From an uncultured Bacteroidales bacterium (GTDB lineage: Bacteria > Bacteroidota > Bacteroidia > Bacteroidales > Bacteroidaceae): a stretch of DNA of 60,545 nucleotides. The stretch spans positions 1-60,545 of the forward strand of contig CADAJV010000017.1 in NCBI GenBank assembly GCA_902788275.1, given 5' to 3'. The notes below the pieces were generated by a model, which saw only the letters and a program-made list of their open reading frames with translations, ran no database searches and was not told the DNA's origin. The position numbers were made by a program, and so were the translations under genes. Positions 35,541 to 43,521 of this stretch are shown one piece after another; position 1 is the first letter of the stretch, and each line of letters starts with the position of its first letter.

Positions 35541-35548
35541 TACTTTTG
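35541..35548 (+). promoter_or_regulatory. -7 element of xth
   Basis: TACTTTTG lies 27 bases before the chosen ATG. Transcription would begin near 35554, which rules out the in-frame ATG at 35552 as the start. Confidence 0.6.
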
Positions 35549-35575
35549 CAGATGATAACACTAAAAAACACCATT

Positions 35576-36331
35576 ATGCGTTTTATTTCATGGAATGTCA
35601 ACGGATTGAGAGCCTGTGCCGGCAAAGGCTTCGCAGACATCTTCGAGCGTCTGGATGCCGACATCTTCTCCCTGCAGGAGACCAAGATGCAGGCCGGTCA
35701 GCTTGACCTCAATTTCCTCGGCTACCAGAGCTACTGGAACTATGCTGAGAAGAAAGGCTACAGCGGCACTGCCGCCTACACCCGTCTCACCGCCCTCGGT
35801 GTCACCCTCGGCATGGGCATTGACCAGCATGACCACGAGGGGCGCGTCATCACCCTGGAGTACCCCGACTTCTACTATGTCACCGTCTATACCCCCAACT
35901 CCCAGGATGGCCTGCGCCGCCTGCCCTACCGCATGGAGTGGGACGATGCCTTCCGTCAGTTTGTCTGCCAGCTCGACCAACAAAAACCCGTCATCATCTG
36001 CGGCGATATGAACGTAGCCCACCATGAGATAGACATCAAGAACCCCAAGTCCAACCTCCGCAACGCCGGATTCACCCAGGAGGAGCGCGACAAGTTCACC
36101 CTACTGCTCGACAGCGGCTTCACCGACACCTTCCGACACCTCAATCCCGACCTGACCGGGGCATACTCTTGGTGGTCCTACCGTTTCAACGCCCGCCAGA
36201 ACAATGCCGGATGGCGCATCGACTACTATCTCATCAGCAACCGCCTCCTCCCCCACCTCAAGGACGCCCGTATCCTCAGCGACATCTACGGCTCCGACCA
36301 CTGCCCCGTCCTGCTGGAACTCGAGCTGTAA
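35576..36331 (+). CDS. xth: Exodeoxyribonuclease III / AP endonuclease
   Basis: A 251-residue EEP-fold nuclease for base-excision repair, cutting at abasic sites and trimming DNA 3' ends. Catalytic blocks are complete: SWNVNGLRAC, LQETKMQ (metal-binding Glu), YTPNSQ, GDMNVAHHEIDIKNP, TDTFRHLNPD, YSWWSY, WRIDYYLIS and GSDHCPV. The frame is open far upstream (from 35240, antisense to the DUF1573 gene), but MRFISWNVNG is the family start and the -7 element supports it. The gene ends directly at the tandem repeats. Confidence 0.96.
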   Translation: MRFISWNVNGLRACAGKGFADIFERLDADIFSLQETKMQAGQLDLNFLGYQSYWNYAEKKGYSGTAAYTRLTALGVTLGMGIDQHDHEGRVITLEYPDFYYVTVYTPNSQDGLRRLPYRMEWDDAFRQFVCQLDQQKPVIICGDMNVAHHEIDIKNPKSNLRNAGFTQEERDKFTLLLDSGFTDTFRHLNPDLTGAYSWWSYRFNARQNNAGWRIDYYLISNRLLPHLKDARILSDIYGSDHCPVLLELEL

Positions 36332-36583
36332 AGTGAGGAGTGAGGAGTGAGGAGTTAGGAGTTAGGAGTGAGGAGTTAGGAGTGAGGAATGCCGCAGGCA
36401 TCGCGAGCGGCTCGTCGGCTGTCGGCGAAGCCGGTGCCGACTTCAAAGAGTCGCGAGAGCGAAGCGGCAATGAGGAGTGAGGAGTTAGGAGTGAGGAGTG
36501 AGGAGTGAGGAGTGAGGAGTTAGGAGTTAGGAGTGAGGAGTTAGGAGTGAGGAGTTAGGAGTGAGGAGTTAGGAGTGAGGAAT
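36332..36583. repeat. GGAGTTAGGAGTGA tandem repeats (family C) with an embedded family A element
   Basis: Degenerate 7-bp words (AGGAGTG / AGGAGTT) fill 36332-36390 and 36471-36583. Between them at 36391-36470 is a family A palindromic element, starting GCCGCAGGCATCGCGAGCGG and ending GAGAGCGAAGCGGC. The same 7-bp words recur inside the coding sequence at 48.79 kb. Confidence 0.85.
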
Positions 36584-36924
36584 GCCGCAGGCATCGCGAA
36601 CGGCTCGCCAGTGGTCGCGCCAACGGCGCGGGCTGGCATGAAAGAGCTGTGAGAGCAAAGCGACAATGCCGTAGGCATCGCGAAGACTTTCGTTGGCTGT
36701 CGTGCCGGGGTCCCCTTTGGGGAAATAAAAAACAATCTCGTTGCAAGGCAACGGTGCCAACATACAGAGAAAGTCTGAGAGCAAAGCGGCAATGCCGTAG
36801 GCATCGCGAAGACCTCTATTGTTTTTCCGTTTTCATCTATTATTGTCTTCTTTTTAACAGATCCGCTTGGTGTAAACCACGGGTCATTGTATAAAATTAA
36901 CAATACATCCCTTTCTGTTATCAT
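36541..36924 (-). pseudogene. Unknown small gene with its 3' part made of repeats
   Basis: The minus-strand frame codes 127 residues. The first 37 (MITERDVLLILYNDPWFTPS...) look like a genuine protein start. From residue 38 on, all sequence is translated family A and family C repeat (VFAMPTALPLCSQ twice, then NSSLLTPHS). It seems a repeat array has replaced or buried the original 3' end. It lies 22 bases downstream of another small gene and was probably its operon partner. I do not recognise the family. Confidence 0.5.
36584..36812. repeat. Family A palindromic repeats in tandem
   Basis: One unit runs 36584-36667 (84 bp), a second starts at 36668 and is enlarged by an insert including CCGGGGTCCCCTTTGGGG, and a third partial copy starts at 36794. 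Each begins GCCGTAGGCATCGCGA and ends GAGAGCAAAGCGGCAAT. The complementary blocks AGACTTTC/GAAAGTCT, GTTGGC/GCCAAC and CGGCGAAGCCG would fold the unit into a hairpin. Confidence 0.85.
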
Positions 36925-36946
36925 TTCAATTTAAACTTTTTATACA

Positions 36947-37237
36947 TCAATCATATTCATATAGGGTTATGCCTTTCTGTTGAAAGAAATAATCCTTTAG
37001 CGATTTTTCCAATAATACCAACGTATCCCATATAACTTCATCAGTAATCTCTTCTTCCTTGTAACCAAAGGGAACGCTTACTGCGTCGGCATGGAGGCAG
37101 TCATCTTCGGGATTGTAATAATATGGTATGTATGGGTATTCTTCGTTGGTGTAATAGAATCTTCTTGCCATACCGCCCCTAAACTCATAAAGAGCGTTAT
37201 TAATAAAGTCTGCTCGTGATAGGTTTTTCTCTTTCAT
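36947..37237 (-). CDS. Small hypothetical protein
   Basis: A 96-residue acidic, aromatic-rich protein (YYTNEEYPYIPYYYNPEDDC; then EEEITDEVIWDTLVLLEKSLKDYFFQQKG). No signal peptide or known motif is visible. It precedes the broken small gene at 36541-36924 by 22 bases. Both have low GC for this window, which suggests a recent acquisition, perhaps a small immunity or toxin-linked pair, though nothing specific supports that. Confidence 0.65.
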   Translation of the reverse strand: MKEKNLSRADFINNALYEFRGGMARRFYYTNEEYPYIPYYYNPEDDCLHADAVSVPFGYKEEEITDEVIWDTLVLLEKSLKDYFFQQKGITLYEYD

Positions 37238-37667
37238 ATAATAAAAATATTATTTAATAGTTTATTTAGTTTATTTCGTCGCAAAGATACGAGAATTTTT
37301 TGACATCTTTTGCAAACAGTTAAGTATTTATATAAAAACAAACCAAAAACTATAAAATACTTGAAATACTTTGAAAACACCGCCGCAATAGGGGGCTTTC
37401 GTTGGCTGTCGGCGAAGCCGGTGCCAACATACAGAGAAAGTCTGAGAGCAAAGCGGCAATTAGGAGTTAGGAATTCCTAATTTCTAACAAAAAACCACGT
37501 CAGAGAAAAATAATTTTCAATTTTTCAACTTTTCAACTTTTCAATTTTATAATTATTTCTAACAACCACGTCAGAGAAAAATAATTTTCAATTTTCAATT
37601 GTCAATTGTCAATTATTTCTTACCTTTGCACTCGCTAAAACAAAAACAGCCAGTTTTAGTAATATTT
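37238..37667. repeat. AT-rich repeat zone upstream of tRNA-Ser
   Basis: Contains a partial family A copy (37397-37460), a short AGGAGTTAGGAATTCCTAA palindrome, and a direct duplication around CCACGTCAGAGAAAAATAAT (about 37495 and 37566), each followed by TTCAATTTTCAA-type words of family D. TACCTTTG at 37621-37628 is a good -7 element for the tRNA. No gene is seen. Confidence 0.75.
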
Positions 37668-37755
37668 GGAGAGGTGCTCGAGTGGCTGAAGAGGCACGCC
37701 TGGAAAGCGTGTAACCGTCGAAAGCGGTTCGTAGGTTCGAATCCTATCCTCTCCG
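37668..37755 (+). tRNA. tRNA-Ser(GGA)
   Basis: An 88-base class II tRNA. The acceptor stem GGAGAGG pairs with CCTCTCC, with discriminator G. The anticodon stem-loop CACGC-CTGGAAA-GCGTG gives anticodon GGA. The long variable arm CCGTC-GAAA-GCGG and the T arm (TAGGTTCGAATCCTA) are typical for serine. The 3' CCA is not fully encoded. A TACCTTTG promoter element lies 39 bases upstream. Confidence 0.95.
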
Positions 37756-37839
37756 CAGGATGGATTCAAAGCGTATAACGGTTTGAGTCCATTACTTTAA
37801 GCAGGATGGATTCAAAGCGCTTTTGAGAGAAAGCGCTTT
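37755..37839 (+). repeat. Duplicated 19-bp word with two hairpins after tRNA-Ser
   Basis: GCAGGATGGATTCAAAGCG occurs at 37755 and again at 37801. The first copy can fold as GGATTCAAA/TTTGAGTCC; the second leads into AAAGCGCTTT-TGAGAG-AAAGCGCTTT (37814-37839), a strong 10-bp hairpin that may end the tRNA transcript although few Ts follow. Confidence 0.6.
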
Positions 37840-37920
37840 ATTCGTAGGCAATGATATAGCAGTTGGCATTAATATGGCAATAACTGTTACTTTCATACGC
37901 CCCTGTCGGTCATAGTTACT

Positions 37921-38054
37921 TTCATACGCCCCCGGCAGCAAGCTGCCACCCCCTCTATCTTAGAGGGGGAGCTTGCAAGCCGTTCTACCGCAAGCCGTTC
38001 TGCTTTTGATGGCAAGGAGACGGCTCCCCCTCTAAGATAGAGGGGGGCGTATGA
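37921..38054. repeat. Large inverted repeat (family E) with a nested palindrome
   Basis: The right arm 38023-38054 (GCTCCCCCTCTAAGATAGAG, then GGGGGGCGTATGA) is the reverse complement of the left arm 37922-37972, except that the left arm is interrupted by the perfect 14-bp palindrome GGCAGCAAGCTGCC (37934-37947). Each arm is itself palindromic around CTCTAAGATAGAG. TTTGATGGCAAGGAGACGG is also duplicated nearby. Confidence 0.75.
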
Positions 38055-38132
38055 TACAATTTGATGGCAAGGAGACGGTCACTTTTGTCCACTTCCGGAC
38101 ATGGCTAATTCTCAATTCTCAATTCTCAATTC

Positions 38133-40943
38133 TCAATTGACCACTACCCTGCCATCACGGATATACACACCCTGGCTTGGCGGAGCCTGCAGGCGTCGTC
38201 CCTGCAAGTCGAAGAACCCCCCTGCCCTGCCGCTGCCCTCATCAGCCTCGCGTATCGGGCCGTCAACAGCCGTGGGGTCTTCGTAATCCTCGTCGGTGCC
38301 GTCAAACACATACACGCTGCTGGCTGGCAGCCTCAGCGTCAGCACCCTGTCAATGTCAATAGGCGCACTCTCGCTCAGTCCATTCAGCGCTTTCTGGTCA
38401 GCAAACGCCTTCTTAAACCAGATACTGCCACTCACGTTTGCCGGAATGTTGAGCATCTCTCGCAGCGTCGTCAGATACATCTGCGCAGTGGTACCGCCAT
38501 TGCGCAGCGCCAGCGTGGCCTTCGGTCCGTTCCAGCTGGCCCAGCCATAGACGGCAGCCCTGCTGCCGTCCCACGGATTACCGCCCACCCAGTGGACGTC
38601 GGGCAGCACATCGGCATTGCGCCGCTGCCACTCTATACACTCAGCCAGGTCACCCCACAGCTTGCCGCCATTGATAGAGTTCATCAGCTCATAGTCGTTA
38701 TACAGTTCCACCAGCCCACTGCCGCAGGCAAAGGCACACCTCAGCTCGCGCCTCACCGCATCGTAGCCATAGTCATTGCTCACATTGCCATACCTGGAGA
38801 GGATAAACCCGTGAGTCATCAGCGTATTGATAGGACAAATCGGCGAATTGCAGACATAGTTCTGATACACCAGCCTGTCGCGATAGGTAATCCAGTTCTC
38901 TCGGCTCGACGCATTGTTGCCAATCCTGTCATAGTCATTCTCCTGCCGCCATGTGGCATCCGTGTAGTGATACCAGAAAGGACTGGCCCACGTACCTACC
39001 GTAGTGTTAAAGAAGATATCCTCCTTCAGATTCTCCCTCACATAACGCTCCAGCCTTATTATGCCCTCTGCATTCTCGTTGCCGCTGTCACCGCTGTCGG
39101 GCCCTGTGGCACTGAACTGCGCACTGATGCCGTCAAACTTAAAGAATCTGAACAGCCCCCTGCCCTCGTCGTCAGTGCCCTGGTTGCGCACCAGGTTAGC
39201 AGCAGCATCCAGAAACACGTTGTAATAGTTCCTGTTGCCCAGCACCATGCTCTGCCCCATGTTGCTCCAGTATGCACGGCGGTAGTTGCCGCTCTGGCCA
39301 TATCCGCCCACCGGTCCCAGCCATGCCCCTACGCCGCTGCCCATCTCGTCAGCCAGCGCCGCAATGTCACGCATCTCATTGGGAAAACCGCTGTGAAACG
39401 TCCATGTGCCGTAGTTGTCCCATCCGTCGTCAATCACGAAGGCCGCCGGTGCCGTCCCATAGACATCATAGAAATCCTCCTTCCAGTGCCTCACCACGTC
39501 CATCACCTGATTAGCATTCATATTTTGCGTAGGGTCAGCGGCGTTATTGCGGTTGATGTTCAGTTCATACCAGCTGATATAGCACGGAAACGGCCTCCAG
39601 GGCACCGCCCTCTCCCTCTCGCTGTAAGCCAGGAAAGAGCGCCTCTTCTGCGTCTTGAGGATATCCGCATTGCCCTCCGTGCCGTCCTGCGCTATCAGGC
39701 CCACCACGGCACTCACCTTCCATGTCTCGCCGTTCTGCAGCACCGTGTTGCGGCTCCACCGTCCCTTGATGCTCACCACGTCATCATCAATCACCACACC
39801 CTCCTTAGCCTTATACACGGCCACGTCCATCACCGACGAAGCGTCAATGCTCTCCGTGCCGTCCTCCACAAAAGCCCTCAGCGTAAAGTTGCCGCTGCTG
39901 GGCACCACCATCGAGAAGACATTATTCTCAGCCTTGTTACCCGAGAAGCCGCTGTGATAGTCGCTCGCCACCACCGCCCCGTTAGCGTCCAGCAGGTCCA
40001 CACCGCCGAAGTTCAGTCGGTGATTACCGCTGCGGTAGTTAATGCCAACCTCCAGCCTGTGCCCCTTCTCCAGGGCCATGCCCTCGCGGCTGTAGCAGTA
40101 GATATTCGGGTAACCGTAGCCCGTAGCCTCCACCACCCTGGCAGGCACCAGTCCCGACTCCATCTTCAGCCAGCTGTTCGCCGTCAGACTCGTCGAGGCC
40201 AGCCGGCTCACCAGCTCCCATTTGTCCTCGTCGTCAGCACCGTTGCCCACCGTGTTATACCCCATCGGAGTCTCCAGGCCGGCAAAGATGCGGTCGTTCA
40301 TAATCACCGCACCGCGCGTATTGCCTACCACCACGGGCACAGAGCCCGCCTCGGCAACGTCAACGCTATACATCATCGGCACCACATTAAACATATCCAC
40401 ATCAGTGCGTCCCAGCAGCTCCATCTCCGTGCGCAGGTAGTGGCTGCCGTCGCGCAGCACAGCACGCCACACCACCTCCAGCACCCTGCCGTCGTCCACA
40501 TACTTATAGTTGGCCTCAATCTGCTGCCCGGCAAAGTGGCGCGCTCCGTTCACAGCGTCAGGCTCAGCCTCCAGAGCCTTAGTCCTCACGCTGCGCAGAA
40601 TCATCTCGCTGGCGTTCACCACCTTCTCGCCTTCGCCAAGAGCCAGGCAAAACAACTCCGTTCCGCCCCTCAGGTTCATAGCCTCGCAGCCCCCAAACAT
40701 CAGGGCTCCGCCAGAACGCACAAACGAAGCCGCCAGCACATTATTATATAAGGTATATCGCGTCAGCGTCCCATCGTCAGTAGTCTGTTCGTCAATATCC
40801 ATGCGAGCCTCACCCACAGCCTCCTGTTGCATAGGGTAAACCACCGGCAGTTCATACACATCCACGGCCACCTGCCCATATCCCGGCATCATCGTCATCA
40901 TGCTGCCCAGCAGCACAGACAGTCCAAAAACAAATCGTTTCAT
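38133..40943 (-). CDS. Secreted GH36-like (clan GH-D) glycosidase
   Basis: A 936-residue exported enzyme. After the signal peptide (MKRFVFGLSVLLGSMMTMMPGYG) comes a long beta-rich N-terminal half (30-500), then a TIM barrel of the alpha-galactosidase type: WYELNIN, FVIDDGWDNYGTW, GAWLGPVGGYG and RFFKFDGI, whose aspartate is the likely nucleophile, with an FFNTTVGTWASPFWYHY block after it. Bacteroidales proteins of this kind are often labelled 'enterotoxin' or alpha-galactosidase; the sugar is not determinable here. The last 30 residues (FFDLQGRRLQ ... QGVYIRDGRVVV) match the C-terminal tail common on exported Prevotella proteins, possibly a type IX secretion signal. The frame runs to 41123, but its first 60 codons cross a family A repeat; the ATG at 40943 is used. 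Confidence 0.75.
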   Translation of the reverse strand: MKRFVFGLSVLLGSMMTMMPGYGQVAVDVYELPVVYPMQQEAVGEARMDIDEQTTDDGTLTRYTLYNNVLAASFVRSGGALMFGGCEAMNLRGGTELFCLALGEGEKVVNASEMILRSVRTKALEAEPDAVNGARHFAGQQIEANYKYVDDGRVLEVVWRAVLRDGSHYLRTEMELLGRTDVDMFNVVPMMYSVDVAEAGSVPVVVGNTRGAVIMNDRIFAGLETPMGYNTVGNGADDEDKWELVSRLASTSLTANSWLKMESGLVPARVVEATGYGYPNIYCYSREGMALEKGHRLEVGINYRSGNHRLNFGGVDLLDANGAVVASDYHSGFSGNKAENNVFSMVVPSSGNFTLRAFVEDGTESIDASSVMDVAVYKAKEGVVIDDDVVSIKGRWSRNTVLQNGETWKVSAVVGLIAQDGTEGNADILKTQKRRSFLAYSERERAVPWRPFPCYISWYELNINRNNAADPTQNMNANQVMDVVRHWKEDFYDVYGTAPAAFVIDDGWDNYGTWTFHSGFPNEMRDIAALADEMGSGVGAWLGPVGGYGQSGNYRRAYWSNMGQSMVLGNRNYYNVFLDAAANLVRNQGTDDEGRGLFRFFKFDGISAQFSATGPDSGDSGNENAEGIIRLERYVRENLKEDIFFNTTVGTWASPFWYHYTDATWRQENDYDRIGNNASSRENWITYRDRLVYQNYVCNSPICPINTLMTHGFILSRYGNVSNDYGYDAVRRELRCAFACGSGLVELYNDYELMNSINGGKLWGDLAECIEWQRRNADVLPDVHWVGGNPWDGSRAAVYGWASWNGPKATLALRNGGTTAQMYLTTLREMLNIPANVSGSIWFKKAFADQKALNGLSESAPIDIDRVLTLRLPASSVYVFDGTDEDYEDPTAVDGPIREADEGSGRAGGFFDLQGRRLQAPPSQGVYIRDGRVVVN

Positions 40944-40966
40944 ATCAACATAAAAACTTGTTGATG

Positions 40967-40974
40967 CAAAGGTA
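40967..40974 (-). promoter_or_regulatory. -7 element of the glycosidase gene
   Basis: Minus-strand TACCTTTG, 24 bases before the start codon. No good -33 match is seen. Confidence 0.6.
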
Positions 40975-41574
40975 ATCATTTTTCTTAGCATTGCATAAGG
41001 CGGCAGCAGACTTTTGCGCAATACCATTTTTTCAGTTTCTCTGTGATTATCAAGAATTAGAAAATGCTGAAGGCATCGCGAAGACTTTCGTTGGCTGTCG
41101 GCGAAGCCGGTGCCAACATACAAAGAAAGTCTGAGAGCGAAGCGGCAATTAGAGAATTTATAATCATCCGTTCAATCCGAATAATCCGTGGTTAAAAAAA
41201 ACACAGATCACACAGATTACACAGATTTTCATTTTCGTCAAGAGTCATTTTAATTTGACAATTGGACAATTTACTATTTCACAATTTAGCAAGCCGTTGG
41301 GCATAAATTTTTGAATAATTTCTGATAATTTCTGTGCCGCTTCGCTCTCAGACTCTCTTTTGCCAGCCCGGCTTCGCCGACAGCGAAAGAGCCTTTTCGC
41401 GATACCTTCGGTATTCGTGTTATTCGTGAGATTCGTGTTTGTTTATGTCCACTGGCTTGCTAAATTTCAATTTTCAATTATCAATTCTCAATTTATCCAA
41501 GTCTGCGTGTCGCAAAGCGACCAACTTTCAAATTAAAATCGCTACCTTTGTAGCGTCAACCAATCCCCCCACCT
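40975..41574. repeat. Repeat-filled gap with two oppositely oriented family A elements
   Basis: A direct family A copy lies at about 41066-41148 and an inverted one at 41336-41414 (GCCGCTTCGCTCTCAGACTC at its left end). Family D words (CAATTTTCAATTATCAATTC) occur at 41466-41494, along with other short A+T repeats (ACACAGAT words near 41200). A TACCTTTG at 41543-41550 is a suitable -7 element for msrA. No gene is seen. Confidence 0.8.
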
Positions 41575-42087
41575 ATGAACACCAAAGAGATCTACCTTGC
41601 CGGTGGCTGCTTCTGGGGCACCGAGCATTATTTCAAGCAGCTGCATGGAGTCCTCGACACCGAGGTCGGCTACGCCAACGGCCACACCCCCAGCCCCACC
41701 TATCAGGACGTCTGCACAGACCTCACCGGCTATGCCGAGACCGTCCGCATCGTCTATGACCCCTCCGTTGTCAGCCTGGCCTTCCTCCTACGCATGTATT
41801 TCAAGGCCATCGACCCCGTCAGCGTCAACCGTCAGGGCCATGACGAAGGCACCCAGTACCGTACCGGCATCTATTTCACCGACCCGTCTGATCGGACTGT
41901 CATCCGTCAGTGCTGTCAGGACGAGCAAGCCCACCATGCCCAGCCCCTCGCCGTAGAGCAGCAGCCCCTCCAGAATTTCTATAAAGCTGAGGACTACCAT
42001 CAGGACTACCTCGACAAAAATCCCGAAGGCTACTGCCACCTCCCCCAAACCCTCTTCCAGATGGCCCGCAATGCCAAAGAACATTGA
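41575..42087 (+). CDS. msrA: Peptide methionine-(S)-sulfoxide reductase
   Basis: A 170-residue enzyme that reduces methionine-S-sulfoxide in proteins and free methionine. The catalytic motif GGCFWGTEHYF places the sulfenic-acid cysteine at residue 12; EVGYANGHTPSPTYQDVCT and FKAIDPVSVNRQGHDEGTQYRTGIY are the remaining signatures. A resolving cysteine may be in the RQCCQDEQA segment. No MsrB domain is fused. The gene stands alone after a repeat zone; a second, different reductase for free Met-R-sulfoxide is at 56.1 kb. Confidence 0.96.
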   Translation: MNTKEIYLAGGCFWGTEHYFKQLHGVLDTEVGYANGHTPSPTYQDVCTDLTGYAETVRIVYDPSVVSLAFLLRMYFKAIDPVSVNRQGHDEGTQYRTGIYFTDPSDRTVIRQCCQDEQAHHAQPLAVEQQPLQNFYKAEDYHQDYLDKNPEGYCHLPQTLFQMARNAKEH

Positions 42088-42227
42088 CCGATGACTGTTA
42101 ACAAGCGCCTCGCCTTCATCAAGACGACGACAGAGAGATAAAAATCTCATTGAAGAATTTTTTTTGATGATGAAATATTGCGGTATCAGGAAAAAAGCAT
42201 AACTTTGTAACCATTATAAACATAGAT

Positions 42228-43517
42228 ATGACAAAGGTAAAGGATATAAAGATTGTTGATTTCCCCGAGGAAGTTGACAGCAAGAATAAGGTCAAGGTTT
42301 ACGGCGAGACTTCGTACGAGAACCATCTGGCTGTGCTGAGCCATTATCTCCACAGCAACCGCGAGAAGGTCAGCAAAGAGGACAGGAGGGAAATTGTTAG
42401 TGCTGTCCGCGAGTTTCTGTCGCGAAAGGAGCTACGCCAAAATCCATACGGCGAGATGTCTGACGATGAACTGATGCGGGTGGCCGAGGATGCCACGCAG
42501 TACGACCTCTTCTCTGATTTCTTCAAGATTCCGTTCCCCAGCCCGGAGAATCCAAAGTTTACGTTCATAGATTTGTTTGCTGGAATGGGCGGTTTTCGTT
42601 TGGCAATGCAAGCCCAAGGCGGTCAATGCGTTTTCTCGTCAGAATGGAATGCATACTCGCAGAAAACATATTTTGCCAACTTCGGCGAAATGCCTTTTGG
42701 TGACATAACCAAGGAAGTGACAAAATCTTATATCCCCAAGCATTTTGATATTCTTTGCGCAGGTTTCCCCTGCCAGCCATTCTCTATAGCAGGTGTTTCC
42801 AAGAAAAAGAGTCTGGGGCGCGAAACTGGATTCAAGGACAAGACGCAGGGAACCCTTTTCTTCGATGTCGCCGATATTATCAGTCGTCATCGTCCCAAGG
42901 CGTTTTATCTGGAAAATGTCAAGAATCTGACTTCGCATGACAAGGGTAACACCTTTCGTGTTATTCGAGAAACGCTGGAAGAATTGAATTATTCTATTCA
43001 CTATCAGGTCATGGACGGTCAGACATATGTACCGCAGCACCGTGAGCGCATAATGATAGTAGGATTCGACAAAAAGATATTTCATGGCAAGGAGAAGTTC
43101 GTGTTTCCAGAGCAATGTGAATCTAAACATAGTATCAAGGAAATTCTCGACCCCGATATAGACTCCAAGTACACGCTTAGTGATAAATTATGGACTTACC
43201 TACAAAATTATGCAGAGAAGCATCGTGCAAAGGGCAATGGTTTTGGTTATGGCTTGGTTGACCTCAATGGTATTGCCCGAACATTAAGCGCGCGATATTA
43301 TAAGGATGGTTCAGAGATTCTGATACCTCAAGGAAAGGGAAAGAATCCCCGTCGACTCTCTCCCCGCGAGTGTGCACGACTGATGGGCTATCCCGACGAG
43401 TATATAATTGACCGCGTGTCTGACGTTCAAGCCTACAGACAATGTGGCAACTCCGTAATTGTGCCGTTGATTACTGCAGTTTCAAAGCAAATAGTAACAA
43501 CTCTTCAAAGCGCATAA
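42228..43517 (+). CDS. DNA (cytosine-5) methyltransferase, Dcm/M.EcoRII-like
   Basis: A 429-residue m5C methylase. An N-terminal extension (1-105) precedes the ten-motif core: [15 protein letters not shown] (SAM site), [11 protein letters not shown] with nucleophile Cys182, YLENVKNL (motif VI), [11 protein letters not shown] (motif VIII), and the C-terminal [17 protein letters not shown] and [11 protein letters not shown]. The [22 protein letters not shown] block is typical of M.EcoRII, Dcm and SsoII, and the neighbouring nuclease is EcoRII-like, so CCWGG or a close site is likely. TAACTTTG at 42200-42207 is a suitable -7 element. It is four bases upstream of the nuclease gene. Confidence 0.93.
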   Translation: MTKVKDIKIVDFPEEVDSKNKVKVYGETSYENHLAVLSHYLHSNREKVSKEDRREIVSAVREFLSRKELRQNPYGEMSDDELMRVAEDATQYDLFSDFFKIPFPSPENPKFTFIDLFAGMGGFRLAMQAQGGQCVFSSEWNAYSQKTYFANFGEMPFGDITKEVTKSYIPKHFDILCAGFPCQPFSIAGVSKKKSLGRETGFKDKTQGTLFFDVADIISRHRPKAFYLENVKNLTSHDKGNTFRVIRETLEELNYSIHYQVMDGQTYVPQHRERIMIVGFDKKIFHGKEKFVFPEQCESKHSIKEILDPDIDSKYTLSDKLWTYLQNYAEKHRAKGNGFGYGLVDLNGIARTLSARYYKDGSEILIPQGKGKNPRRLSPRECARLMGYPDEYIIDRVSDVQAYRQCGNSVIVPLITAVSKQIVTTLQSA

Positions 43518-43521
43518 TGTT

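Noticed and set aside
36332-38054. Insertion sequence
   Set aside because: No transposase frame and no target-site duplication was found; the elements are too short to be autonomous.
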